Part shown: one piece after another, positions 8,820-16,656 of the stretch
Layout: each line of letters opens with the position of its first letter
Numbering within the stretch: the stretch's first letter is position 1
Assembly (NCBI GenBank): GCA_030685015.1
Contig: JAUXWS010000059.1
Coordinates: 124,001 to 188,000, forward strand
From: a bacterium
GTDB taxonomy: Bacteria > CAIWAD01
DNA length: 64,000 nt
Reading direction: 5' to 3'
Notes under the pieces: model-generated
Told to the model about the DNA's origin: nothing
Seen by the model: the letters and a program-made list of their open reading frames with translations, nothing else
The model's database searches: none
Made by a program: the position numbers and the translations under genes

Positions 8820-9179
8820 ATGATCAAGCAGAAAACCAACAAGCCGGTGATGGTCAGCTTCCGCCGGAGCGTGGGCGAGCTTCGCCTGCTGGGGCTGGTG
8901 GCCTGGGGCGGGCTGTGCCTGGATCTGGCCGGGCTGCGCGGCCGGGACGTGGCGCTGCGCCTGGGGGCGCCCCGCATGTGGATGGAGACGATGCTGGAGG
9001 CCGTGGCGCAGGCGGGATCCCGCCAGCTGGTGCTGGTGGATTTGGATCTCAGCGTCTTCCTGGGCGATCCAAGCGAACTGGCCGGCCGTCTGGAAACTTG
9101 GGCGGCGCGGCAGGGCGTCCGCCTGACCCGCCTGTCCACCCAGGGCCTGTCCGCCGCCGGGTCCGCACGGGCGGCATGA
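8820..9179 (+). CDS. hypothetical small protein
   Basis: 119 residues, not recognised. It starts MIKQKTNKPVMVSFRRSVGEL. The start is supported by an excellent Shine-Dalgarno, AAAGGAGGT, ending five bases before the ATG at 8820. The sequence has an internal hydrophobic stretch (LLGLVAWGGLCLDLAGL) and a helix-strand pattern, with QLVLVDLDLSVFLGDP reminiscent of an anti-sigma-antagonist-like strand, but no family can be assigned. It lies between two minus-strand genes with no partner. The strong ribosome site is the main reason to accept it. Confidence 0.6.
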   Translation: MIKQKTNKPVMVSFRRSVGELRLLGLVAWGGLCLDLAGLRGRDVALRLGAPRMWMETMLEAVAQAGSRQLVLVDLDLSVFLGDPSELAGRLETWAARQGVRLTRLSTQGLSAAGSARAA

Positions 9180-9207
9180 ATGGACGGGGCGGATGCGCTG
9201 GCATGCC

Positions 9208-9891
9208 CTACCAGCCGACCTCCTCTTCATCGCGGATGAAGCGGCCGCTGGGTCCGCCCTCAGGCAGCAGGGCGAGCCGCAAGAGGCCGCGGGCGCCCTC
9301 GTCGGGGCTGCGGTCGGCCTCCGGCCCACCCATGCGGGTCCGCACCCAGCCGGGACTGACGGCGTTGACCAGCACTCCCGGCGGCAGCCCGTGTGACAAA
9401 GACACTGTGAGAGCGTTGAGGGCGGCCTTGCTGACGCTGTAGGAGGCGGGTCCAGCCATGCCCTGGGTGAAGGAGCCCCAGCCCGAGGAGACGTTGACCA
9501 CGCGACCCCAGCCCCGTGCGATCATGGGCGGCATGAAGGTCCGACAGCAGCGCCAGGCGCCCAGCAGGTTCACCTGGAGGGATTCCAGGATGTCGGTCTC
9601 GTCCACCGTCAGCGCGTCGCCCCGCACCAGGACGGCGGCATTGTTGACCAGGATGTCCACGGCCTGGCCCTGCATGTCGAGCAGGCGGGCACAGGTGGCG
9701 ATGGAGGCGGGGTCGGCCACGTCCAGCTCCACGGGTGTGATGGAGCCGGCGCCGGCCACGGCGCGCAGGGCCTCCGCGCCGGCCTCCTCGTCGCGGCATC
9801 CCATCAGCACGTGTACGCCGGCTTGGGCCAGTTGCCCGCAGAGGGCAAGGCCGATGCCGCGGTTGCCGCCGGTGACCAGGGCCGTGCGCAT
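9208..9891 (-). CDS. SDR-family NAD(P)-dependent oxidoreductase
   Basis: 227 residues, a classical short-chain dehydrogenase. The nucleotide-binding glycine motif TGGNRGIG is at residues 7-14, LDVADPAS near 60, NNAAV near 86, the catalytic serine in VNVSSGWGS, and the YSVSK catalytic tyrosine-lysine pair, then the C-terminal VSPGWVRTRMGG. The start at 9889-9891 has AGGAGC upstream. It resembles plant-type carbonyl reductases in its GNRGIG opening. The substrate cannot be inferred; neighbours are unrelated. Confidence 0.92.
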   Translation of the reverse strand: MRTALVTGGNRGIGLALCGQLAQAGVHVLMGCRDEEAGAEALRAVAGAGSITPVELDVADPASIATCARLLDMQGQAVDILVNNAAVLVRGDALTVDETDILESLQVNLLGAWRCCRTFMPPMIARGWGRVVNVSSGWGSFTQGMAGPASYSVSKAALNALTVSLSHGLPPGVLVNAVSPGWVRTRMGGPEADRSPDEGARGLLRLALLPEGGPSGRFIRDEEEVGW

Positions 9892-10309
9892 GGTGCTCCT
9901 CTTGTCTGCTTCCACCTCTGTTTCCGCCGCTGTACGCGGCGAGTCCGCTCCTTCCTGGCAACCCGGTGCCCAAGCAGCTTGTCGGGCTTGGCCATGAGCG
10001 ACGCGTTGTGCGGCGCAAGATGTCGCGCCGGCTTGGGACATCTCGATCACCACGCGACAACCCCTTTGCTCGGTCAACCCTTGCCACGGGGATGGTCGAA
10101 ATCAATGTTTGCTGACGCCCGTGTGCTCGACGACCTGCAAGAGTTCGTGCTCGGCTGCAGCTTGCCGGCCAAGGCATCGAGGTCTCCTCGATATCCTGAC
10201 CCAACCTCACGGTTGTAACACTCATGATCACCTTCAAACATCTGGCAACCATGTAATACAAGGCGGTTGTCGTGGGAATCTTAGATGCAATCCGAATACG
10301 TGAGCCCAG
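9892..10309. other. intergenic region with a dispersed repeat copy
   Basis: 418 bases between two minus-strand genes. Repeat copy 3 lies at 9969-9995. The rest is moderately AT-richer than its surroundings and shows no convincing gene; the SDR reading frame stays open into it but has no good start there. Confidence 0.5.
9969..9995 (-). repeat. dispersed repeat, copy 3
   Basis: On the minus strand GGCCAAGCCCGACAAGCTG followed by CTTGGGC. It matches the core of the other copies with one substitution and shares the CTGCT-GGGC continuation of copy 1. Confidence 0.6.
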
Positions 10310-11641
10310 CTACGCGTTATGCCTCACCCGGAAGCGCACCGTGCGCGTCTCCCCGGCCTTGACGGGCACCTGCATCTCCAGGGTGCCGGCGTCCTTCTTC
10401 TCCCACGCCACGTCGGATGAGAGGACGCTCCAGTCGCCCCACATCCGCTCCCGCACGATGATGGTGGCGGACTCTTTCGCCTTGCGGTTGCGCAGGACGA
10501 CCTCGATCTCGCGGTCAACGCTGCGTCCGCTGCGCTTCTCGTCCAGGACCTTGCGCTCGGCCACCAGGTCGAAGGCCTTGCCGGCGCTGAGCTTCACTCT
10601 CTCATCCACCGGCGTGTGCTTGACGGCATCCTCGCCCACCATCTGCCGGCGGCCGCGGTTGTCCAGCTTGTAGAGGCGCACCGTGCCCTCGGGCAGCGGC
10701 AGGCCGGGGCCCTTGTCCTTGCTGTTGACGAACTCCAGCTCCACCTGCACCTCGTTGCCGCGGTTGCTGTCCGTGATGTAGCGCTTGGCCAGCGTGACGC
10801 GCTTGGGGTCGAAGAGGGAAACCTGCTTGTCCTGGCGGTCGCGGATGGTCACCGGGCGTTCCAGGGTGTAGAGGTGGTACTCGAAGAAGGCCTCCTCGGC
10901 GAAGCCGCCGGCGGCGTCGGCCATCTCGGCCATGGCCATGCGCGGCGCCTTGGCCCAGTTCTCCATGGCGGGCCGCACCCGGTTGACCTTGCCCGCCACC
11001 AGCTGCAGGGTGGCGTCCTCCCAGGTGAGGCCGGTCTGGTTGCCGAGGTTGACCCAGGAGGCCATCTCCATGCTGTTGTCGTCCTCGGCCAGCAGGCAGA
11101 CGTACTCCGCCTTCCAGCCCAGCCCGCCACTCAGGTAGCTGATCGTCGCCTTGCGGTTGCCGGCGTTCTGCGCCTCCAGCTCCCAGCGCAGGGCGGGCCG
11201 CAGGCGCAGACCCTCCGGCAGGCTGGGATAGCGCACGGCGACCAGGGCCTCCGGCCGCAGGCTGGTCACTCCCTGGGCCGTCTGCAGGATGAGGCCCATC
11301 CCGCCGGCGAGCAGGGTGCCGCGCAGCCACTCGCCGCCCTCCAACTGGGCCTCGATCTCCTGGCCCAGGTAGCGGCGCAAGAGGGTGCCCTCGTCCACCA
11401 GGTCGTACTCGTAGTTCTGCTCCAGGAGGCGGACCCCCTCGCAGGAGAAGAGGACGGTGGCCGGCTCGATCTGCTGGCTGACGCCGTCGAAGAGCCACTC
11501 CTGGCGGCCTTTCTTGAGCGGCAACTCGCGCTCCTCGCTGATCAGGCCGAAGCCGTCGCTGTAAATGGTGATGGAGCCGGCGCACCAGGCCACGGGCGCC
11601 ATCAGCGTGGCCAGCAGGGCGGCGGTCAGGGTGCGGGTCAT
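10310..11641 (-). CDS. DUF4139 domain-containing secreted protein
   Basis: 443 residues with an N-terminal signal peptide (MTRTLTAALLATLMAPVAWCAG). The opening SITIYSDGFGLISEERELPLKKG is the usual start of this family. The centre carries the DUF4139 core (ISYLSGGLGWKAEYVCLL, then ASWVNLGNQTGLTWEDATLQLVAG), and the C-terminal half is all-beta with RFRVRHNA at the end. The start has AAGGAG six bases upstream. The function of the family is unknown; it is probably periplasmic. It lies 38 bases after msrB on the same strand and could share its transcript. Confidence 0.88.
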   Translation of the reverse strand: MTRTLTAALLATLMAPVAWCAGSITIYSDGFGLISEERELPLKKGRQEWLFDGVSQQIEPATVLFSCEGVRLLEQNYEYDLVDEGTLLRRYLGQEIEAQLEGGEWLRGTLLAGGMGLILQTAQGVTSLRPEALVAVRYPSLPEGLRLRPALRWELEAQNAGNRKATISYLSGGLGWKAEYVCLLAEDDNSMEMASWVNLGNQTGLTWEDATLQLVAGKVNRVRPAMENWAKAPRMAMAEMADAAGGFAEEAFFEYHLYTLERPVTIRDRQDKQVSLFDPKRVTLAKRYITDSNRGNEVQVELEFVNSKDKGPGLPLPEGTVRLYKLDNRGRRQMVGEDAVKHTPVDERVKLSAGKAFDLVAERKVLDEKRSGRSVDREIEVVLRNRKAKESATIIVRERMWGDWSVLSSDVAWEKKDAGTLEMQVPVKAGETRTVRFRVRHNA

Positions 11642-11679
11642 GACGATCTCCTTGCCGGCGGCGGCCGGCCCGTGGCGGG

Positions 11680-12168
11680 TCATTTCTTCTCGAAATCCAG
11701 GGATGCTGAGTTGACGCAGTAGCGCAGGCCGGTGGGCTGGGGGCCGTCCTCGAAAACGTGGCCCAGGTGGGCGCCGCAATTGGCGCAGACGATCTCCGTG
11801 CGCTGCATGCCGTGGCTGCTGTCCGGCCGGGTGGCGACGCGGTCGTTCTCGGCGGTGAAGAAACTGGGCCAGCCGCAGCCGCTGTCGTACTTGGTCTCCG
11901 ACTGGAAGAGGGTGACGCCGCAGACCACGCAGCTGTAGCGGCCGTCCTCGTGGTGGTTCCAGTACTGGCCGGTGTAGGGCGCCTCGGTGCCGCGCTCCTG
12001 GGTCACGCGGAACTGCTCGGGGCTGAGGCGGGCCTTGAGGTCGGCGGAATCGGGTCGACTTGCCTCGCTCATCGCATGTCCCTCCGCGCTGGGGCTTCGT
12101 CCCGACTCGTGGTGGCAGGCCGCCAACAGCAGCAAGGCCAGGACGGAACAGATCAATGGATGTCGCAT
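11680..12168 (-). CDS. msrB: peptide-methionine (R)-S-oxide reductase, lipoprotein
   Basis: 162 residues. Reduces methionine-R-sulfoxide in oxidised proteins. The MsrB domain starts at [20 protein letters not shown]; both zinc CxxC pairs are present (CVVCG and CANCG), as is [11 protein letters not shown], with the catalytic cysteine in [10 protein letters not shown] lipoprotein signal ([18 protein letters not shown]) puts it in the cell envelope rather than the cytosol. The start at 12166-12168 is preceded by GGAGGTCCC. An envelope MsrB suits a cell that handles reactive redox chemistry at its surface; that link is inference. Confidence 0.95.
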   Translation of the reverse strand: MRHPLICSVLALLLLAACHHESGRSPSAEGHAMSEASRPDSADLKARLSPEQFRVTQERGTEAPYTGQYWNHHEDGRYSCVVCGVTLFQSETKYDSGCGWPSFFTAENDRVATRPDSSHGMQRTEIVCANCGAHLGHVFEDGPQPTGLRYCVNSASLDFEKK

Positions 12169-12266
12169 GGGACCTCCGCGCGGCTGCCGGACGGCCGGAC
12201 TCCCGGCCTCTGCAGGGCGCGGCGCAAGGTAGGAAATCATCCGCCCGGCGGAGCTCTTGTCGAAGG

Positions 12267-13459
12267 TCAGGCCGTGCGCGTCACGGTCAGCCGCACCTGG
12301 CCGTGGTTGTTCTTGTAGAAGTTCCAGGCCTCGTTGGCGTGGCAGCAAAGGTAGCCGGCGCGGGACGGCGTGCGGCTGTGGGCCGTGCCGATGCGGAAGG
12401 TCTCCAGGGGAGCAGGCGTGCCGTCCGGCCCCGGATCGCCGCCGTTGGCGATGGCGCCCATGAGGGCCATCCAGGGCTCCTGCTCGGCCCGCCGCGTGCC
12501 CCAGAAATCCGCCTCCTCGTTGCCGGTCACCTTCTTCACCAGTTGTTCGAAGCGACCCCAGACCCCCGCGGCGACGTGAATCAATTCACCCTTGTCGAAG
12601 CGGCCATCCTTGGTGCCCCCTGGGGCCGCAGACCAGGTCGCGGTCCATCCACTGGCCCTCGGCACTGGACTCGCAAGTGGCGCCCGCCTACAGCCAGAGG
12701 CCAGTGATGTTCCAACGGTCGGCGGGCGTAAATGGCCAGCTGGCAGGATTCACCCACGGCGAGCTGTTGCGTCCGCCGGCAGGGCGCTTGGAGGATGGGC
12801 GGATCCTCCAGGCGCTTGAGGGCGGTGGAATGGATGTGATCGTCGCCGCTCGTCAGTTTTGGCGTGTGGCGGGGCTGGGTGCGCAGCAGCTTGAAGACGC
12901 CGGAGCAAGAGTCGTGCAGGACGTCCTGGTGGTTGGGGCGGACCTGGCGCAGCATGCCCGGCTTGAAGGCCTAACCCTGGGCCTGGGCCTCCTCGATCAT
13001 CCACTGCAGAGCGCCGTTGGAGAGGCCGGTCTCGGCGTAGCCGCCCCCCACGTCGCAGTGCACGCCGCGCTTCCAGCGGTCGACGTCGGACAAGCCGGTC
13101 AGATCGGGCAGGCCGCAGGCCGACATCAGTCCGGCCAGACTGCGCACCGTGCAGGCGCCGCGGCTGAAGCCGATAAGGAAGAGGCGGCCGCCGTCCTGCA
13201 CGTTGCGGCAGAGCCAGTGCCAGGCGCTGAGGATGTTCTTGCTCAGCCCTTCGCCCACGCTGCCGCCCTTGGCCTTCTCCCACCATCTGTCTTCGGTGCC
13301 CGCGCCGGGATGGTGTTAGGCCAACTGGTGCCTGCCCTGGGCGTCTGTCTCGGCCAGCGCGTTGTGGAGACGCACCACGTTGGCGGGGACAGGAGTGCCG
13401 CTCTCGTCCTGGTCGGGTGTGCTCCAGGTGCCGTCGCAGCAGATAACCAGCCGCCGCAT
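12267..13459 (-). pseudogene. decayed DUF2235 (T6SS phospholipase-like alpha/beta hydrolase) gene
   Basis: An N-terminus MRRLVICCDGTWSTPDQDESG starts at 13459 and is DUF2235. The frame meets TAA at 13316-13318, where the family normally has a tyrosine before HHPGAGTEDRWW. It continues in frame with LFLIGFSRGACTVRSLAGL (nucleophile motif GFSRG) and GGGYAETGLSN, then meets TAG at 12971-12973. The coding similarity goes on (HDSCSGVFKLL), then changes frame at least twice between 12620 and 12720 to reach a C-terminal lectin-like domain ([37 protein letters not shown]). With two stops and two or more frameshifts the gene is non-functional unless the assembly is wrong. Confidence 0.8.
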
Positions 13460-13592
13460 GGGGTTTCCCCGTTTCAGATGTGTATTGGATGTGCCGTGTG
13501 GTGGCCAGCATATCACCGCCATGCGGGGAAGAGGCGATGTCAAGGGGAAAACCGATTCAGGAAGATGCCCGCCACGGCATCCTGCTGACTGG

Positions 13593-15623
13593 TCATGGGC
13601 GCCGACGGTCCGGGTTGTGGAAGTAGTTGAAGCGCCAGAGCGCCTCGTCGCCATGGCAAGTGGCGCACAGGGTCTCGCTGCTCTCGGCCGTGAGGAATTG
13701 CACTCGTCCATGCTCACGACCTTCGCGCCAGGGCTGATGTGGATTGTGACAGGTGCGGCAATCCACATGCAGGTAGCGTCGCTCTTCCGGAACGATGGAG
13801 GGCAGCGGCCCCTTTTCCCAGGCGGGGTGGAACCAGGCCTTGGGCACGCGCTGTCCGACTCCGGAGTCGTGGTGGCAGGCCAAGCAGCCGATGGCGCCGG
13901 TTGTCCAATTGTCGGGCTGCCGTTCCCGGCTTCCTTCGGCCCAGTCCGATTCGGGCATGAGATGACCCAGGTTCGATCCGGCCACGGCGGAGCTGAGCAG
14001 GGCCGGCGTGGCCGCCTGGTGCGGACTGTGGCAGGCTGCGCAGGGATTGGGCGATTCGCCGGGCATTCCGCGCCGGTCGTGCATGCTGCCCAGGATGGAG
14101 CCCTGGTTGGTATGGCAGTCCATGCACAAGGCGCCGTCATGATTGCCCGCGCGAAGGAAACTGGAGGCATCGTCGCCGTTCATGCCCCGTGCCCATGCAG
14201 CCCCGACGGGACTCCACTGGTGTGGGTCGTGGCAGGTTTCGCAGCCGATGCGCTCATCCGCAAGGCGTGGCAGCCAGGAAGGCCGGAGGGCTCCGATTCC
14301 CCTTCCCACCGGATGGCTGAATTCACCCACGGAGCTGAGCCCCGGAGTGTTGGCTGCGGCATCCTCGTGACAGCGAAGGCACAGGCGCGTGGCCGGGCTT
14401 AGCAGGCCGGCCTCGGCGGGACCATCGGGACTGGTGGCCAGCACGTCGCGGCCGTGGGCATCGTGACAACTGCTGCAGCGCCACACCGACTGACCCGAGA
14501 GGGAGATGAAAAGCGGTTCGTCGGCGCCATGGTCGGAGGCCAGAATGGAAGCTTGGCCTGGGTGGCAACTCAGGCAAAGGCCATCTTCAGCCTGGTCCAT
14601 GCGCCGCAGGAAACTGGTTCCCGGCGTGCCGGGCTGGCCTGCGTCGGTCTCGCCTCCGACGGACCACCGATGCGGATCGTGGCAGGTGATGCAAGCCACG
14701 TGGCCTTGTCGCAGGGGCAAGTCGCCACTTCCCTCCGGCACCGCGCCCAAGGGATGGCCCCAGGCATGCGCGGCGTCCTCGCTGTGGGATTGCGGCGCCG
14801 CGTGACAGCGTTGGCAAAGGGCGTTGCCGCGAGAGTCGGGCGAGGCGTTGGCGTGGGGCGCATGACAGGTCGAGCAGGCGTCGTGCTCCCCGGGCTTCCC
14901 ACTGGACAGGCTGTGACGGGTGGACAGGACCTCCTGTTGCGGCTCATGGCATGCGGCACACAGCCTGCCACGATCCTTGCCCTCCGTGTTCCGCGTGGGA
15001 TGCGCGCTGTGCATCTTGTGGCAACTGAGGCATTCCACCCGGTCCCGCGGGGTGAAGGAATTGGTCAGCGAAGCGCCTCGACCATCCTTGAGCTGTGCGT
15101 GGATCGGGTGATTCCCGGCATTGCCCGCGTGGTCCGCATGACAGTTGAGGCAAAGCTCCGAGGCGAGAATGCCGTCTCGGATGAAGGGCGACAGCTCGTA
15201 CTTGCGCCCCATTTTGTGCGTGTGCGGCGTGTGGCAGGTGCCGCAATAGACGTCGCCATTCAGGTCGAGCGGAAGACTGCCCGTGGAAAAACCCTTGGGG
15301 AGTTTCCGCAAATGGATGTCGCCGGGGCGAAACGCAGTGCGGCTGTCCTTCACGTAGCCATCGTGGCAGGACCAGCACATTTCTTCCGAGCTGTTGCGCG
15401 CCGGCTCGCCGTCCAGGATCACCGGGTTCTTCAGGGGAGGCAGGAAGGGCTCCAGGCGGTCAAAATCGTCGCCCCAGTTGATATGGCAGATGATGCACTG
15501 ACGGAGGTGCTCGGCGCGCGATACCACGGCAAGGCTGTTGGATGAAGCACACAGCAATGCCAGCAGGAGGACGCGAAAGGTCAGGTTCTGGCTTGGGATC
15601 ACAAGGGGCCGGATCTTGGCCAT
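13593..15623 (-). CDS. 18-haem c-type cytochrome (cluster A)
   Basis: 676 residues, signal peptide at the N-terminus (FRVLLLALLCASSNSLA), then 18 CXXCH motifs evenly spaced to the C-terminus, so a periplasmic or surface electron-transfer wire. It opens with QCIICHINWGDDF and ends DEALWRFNYFHNPDRRRP. Its haem order, spacing and these terminal blocks match the 18-haem protein at 55073-57250, so the two are paralogues. The start at 15623 has GGAGGCCTCC upstream. It is transcribed divergently from the HAO-like cytochrome, probably under shared control from the 226-base gap between them. Confidence 0.93.
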   Translation of the reverse strand: MAKIRPLVIPSQNLTFRVLLLALLCASSNSLAVVSRAEHLRQCIICHINWGDDFDRLEPFLPPLKNPVILDGEPARNSSEEMCWSCHDGYVKDSRTAFRPGDIHLRKLPKGFSTGSLPLDLNGDVYCGTCHTPHTHKMGRKYELSPFIRDGILASELCLNCHADHAGNAGNHPIHAQLKDGRGASLTNSFTPRDRVECLSCHKMHSAHPTRNTEGKDRGRLCAACHEPQQEVLSTRHSLSSGKPGEHDACSTCHAPHANASPDSRGNALCQRCHAAPQSHSEDAAHAWGHPLGAVPEGSGDLPLRQGHVACITCHDPHRWSVGGETDAGQPGTPGTSFLRRMDQAEDGLCLSCHPGQASILASDHGADEPLFISLSGQSVWRCSSCHDAHGRDVLATSPDGPAEAGLLSPATRLCLRCHEDAAANTPGLSSVGEFSHPVGRGIGALRPSWLPRLADERIGCETCHDPHQWSPVGAAWARGMNGDDASSFLRAGNHDGALCMDCHTNQGSILGSMHDRRGMPGESPNPCAACHSPHQAATPALLSSAVAGSNLGHLMPESDWAEGSRERQPDNWTTGAIGCLACHHDSGVGQRVPKAWFHPAWEKGPLPSIVPEERRYLHVDCRTCHNPHQPWREGREHGRVQFLTAESSETLCATCHGDEALWRFNYFHNPDRRRP

Positions 15624-15849
15624 GGAGGCCTCCGCGGGGATGAAGAGAATGTGCTTCCGTCAGAACAGGAGTCGGTGGCCAACGGCCGCAGGGGGCGATA
15701 GCCTCAATTGTGAAACTGTTGCCAAGTTAATCCCCGTCGTGGGCAATTCAAGTGCAAGCCAGCGGGTTTCCAACTTGACATGGCAGCTTTCGTCACAGAC
15801 CTTGAATCGACGAAAGCCGTTGGCAAGTTGAGTTCATGCTGGCCTTGGG
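15624..15849. promoter_or_regulatory. divergent intergenic region of cytochrome cluster A
   Basis: A 9-base inverted repeat GCTTTCGTC/GACGAAAGC (15786-15794 and 15809-15817) lies 33 bases before the plus-strand start. A CAAGTT(A/G)A-like heptamer occurs three times around it (near 15722, 15771 reversed, and 15822). TTGACA is present at about 15775 without a clear -10. These are candidate operator elements for both directions; no regulator is identifiable. Confidence 0.4.
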
Positions 15850-16593
15850 ATGTGTATGAAGATCCGGATCCTGTTCCTGTTTTTGTTGACGGCGGCGGTT
15901 GCCGCGGGCGCCGCCGGTGCCGGGCGGCCCTCTCCCAAGGGCGCATGCCTGGTCTGTCACAAGTTGAAGACGCCAAATTTGTACGCGGACTGGCACTCCT
16001 CCGCCCATGCCAAGAACGGAGTGACCTGCCTGGACTGCCATGAGGCGCGGGCCAGCGAACCGGATTCCTATGCCCATGGTGGAGCCACCATTTCACTTTT
16101 CGTGACCCCGAAGGATTGCGCCGGATGCCATGAGGTGGAGACAAGCCAGTACGCGCGCTCCGGACACGCCGGCGCCGCTGTGGATCTGGAGAGCATCGAC
16201 CCCGGGCTGCGCGCCAATTACGGCGAGCCCGGGTCCTGCAGCAAGTGCCATGGTGGTCACGCCCGTCGCGATCCCGACCGGCCCATCGGCCAGCCCGTGG
16301 TGCCCCGTCCGGAACACGGCGTGGGTCGCCTGAACCAGGACGGATCGCTGGGGGCCTGCACGCCTTGTCATGCCGAACACCGCTTTGCCAGGGACGTGGC
16401 GCGCAAAGACTCAACTTGCACGGCCTGCCACGGGGAGGAACACCGTCCCCGGCATGAAGGCGCCATTCTTGCCGCCGGCGGACGGCGCGCGGGCGTGCCC
16501 CCCCTGGACAGTCAAGTGGCGTGCGCCAGTTGCCACATGTCCGTGGGGCGGGGGCGGCCAGTGTCGCATCTCATCCAGCGCAAGGGACAGTGA
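15850..16593 (+). CDS. 7-haem HAO-like multihaem cytochrome c
   Basis: 247 residues with a signal peptide (residues 1-25) and seven CXXCH motifs: CLVCH, CLDCH, CAGCH, CSKCH, CTPCH, CTACH, CASCH. The stretch YADWHSSAHAKNGVTCLDCHEA and the VTPKDCAGCHEVETSQYARSGH block resemble the hydroxylamine-oxidoreductase-related family. It is half the length of true HAO and ends shortly after the seventh motif, lacking the C-terminal region with the HAO cross-linking tyrosine. It is therefore probably an electron-transfer or nitrogen/sulfur-oxyanion cytochrome. Start 15850 or 15856. It heads the plus-strand cluster A. Confidence 0.85.
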   Translation: MCMKIRILFLFLLTAAVAAGAAGAGRPSPKGACLVCHKLKTPNLYADWHSSAHAKNGVTCLDCHEARASEPDSYAHGGATISLFVTPKDCAGCHEVETSQYARSGHAGAAVDLESIDPGLRANYGEPGSCSKCHGGHARRDPDRPIGQPVVPRPEHGVGRLNQDGSLGACTPCHAEHRFARDVARKDSTCTACHGEEHRPRHEGAILAAGGRRAGVPPLDSQVACASCHMSVGRGRPVSHLIQRKGQ

Positions 16594-16656
16594 CCGCTGT
16601 GCTTCCGCACGTCCAGTTAGAGTGCCTCAGCCCATTCCAGTAGTCTCGGAGCCGAC

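Noticed and set aside
12971-13318. Pyrrolysine or other recoding of the TAG and TAA in the DUF2235 frame
   Set aside because: TAA is not known to be recoded this way in bacteria, and the same gene also has frameshifts, so decay is the simpler reading.
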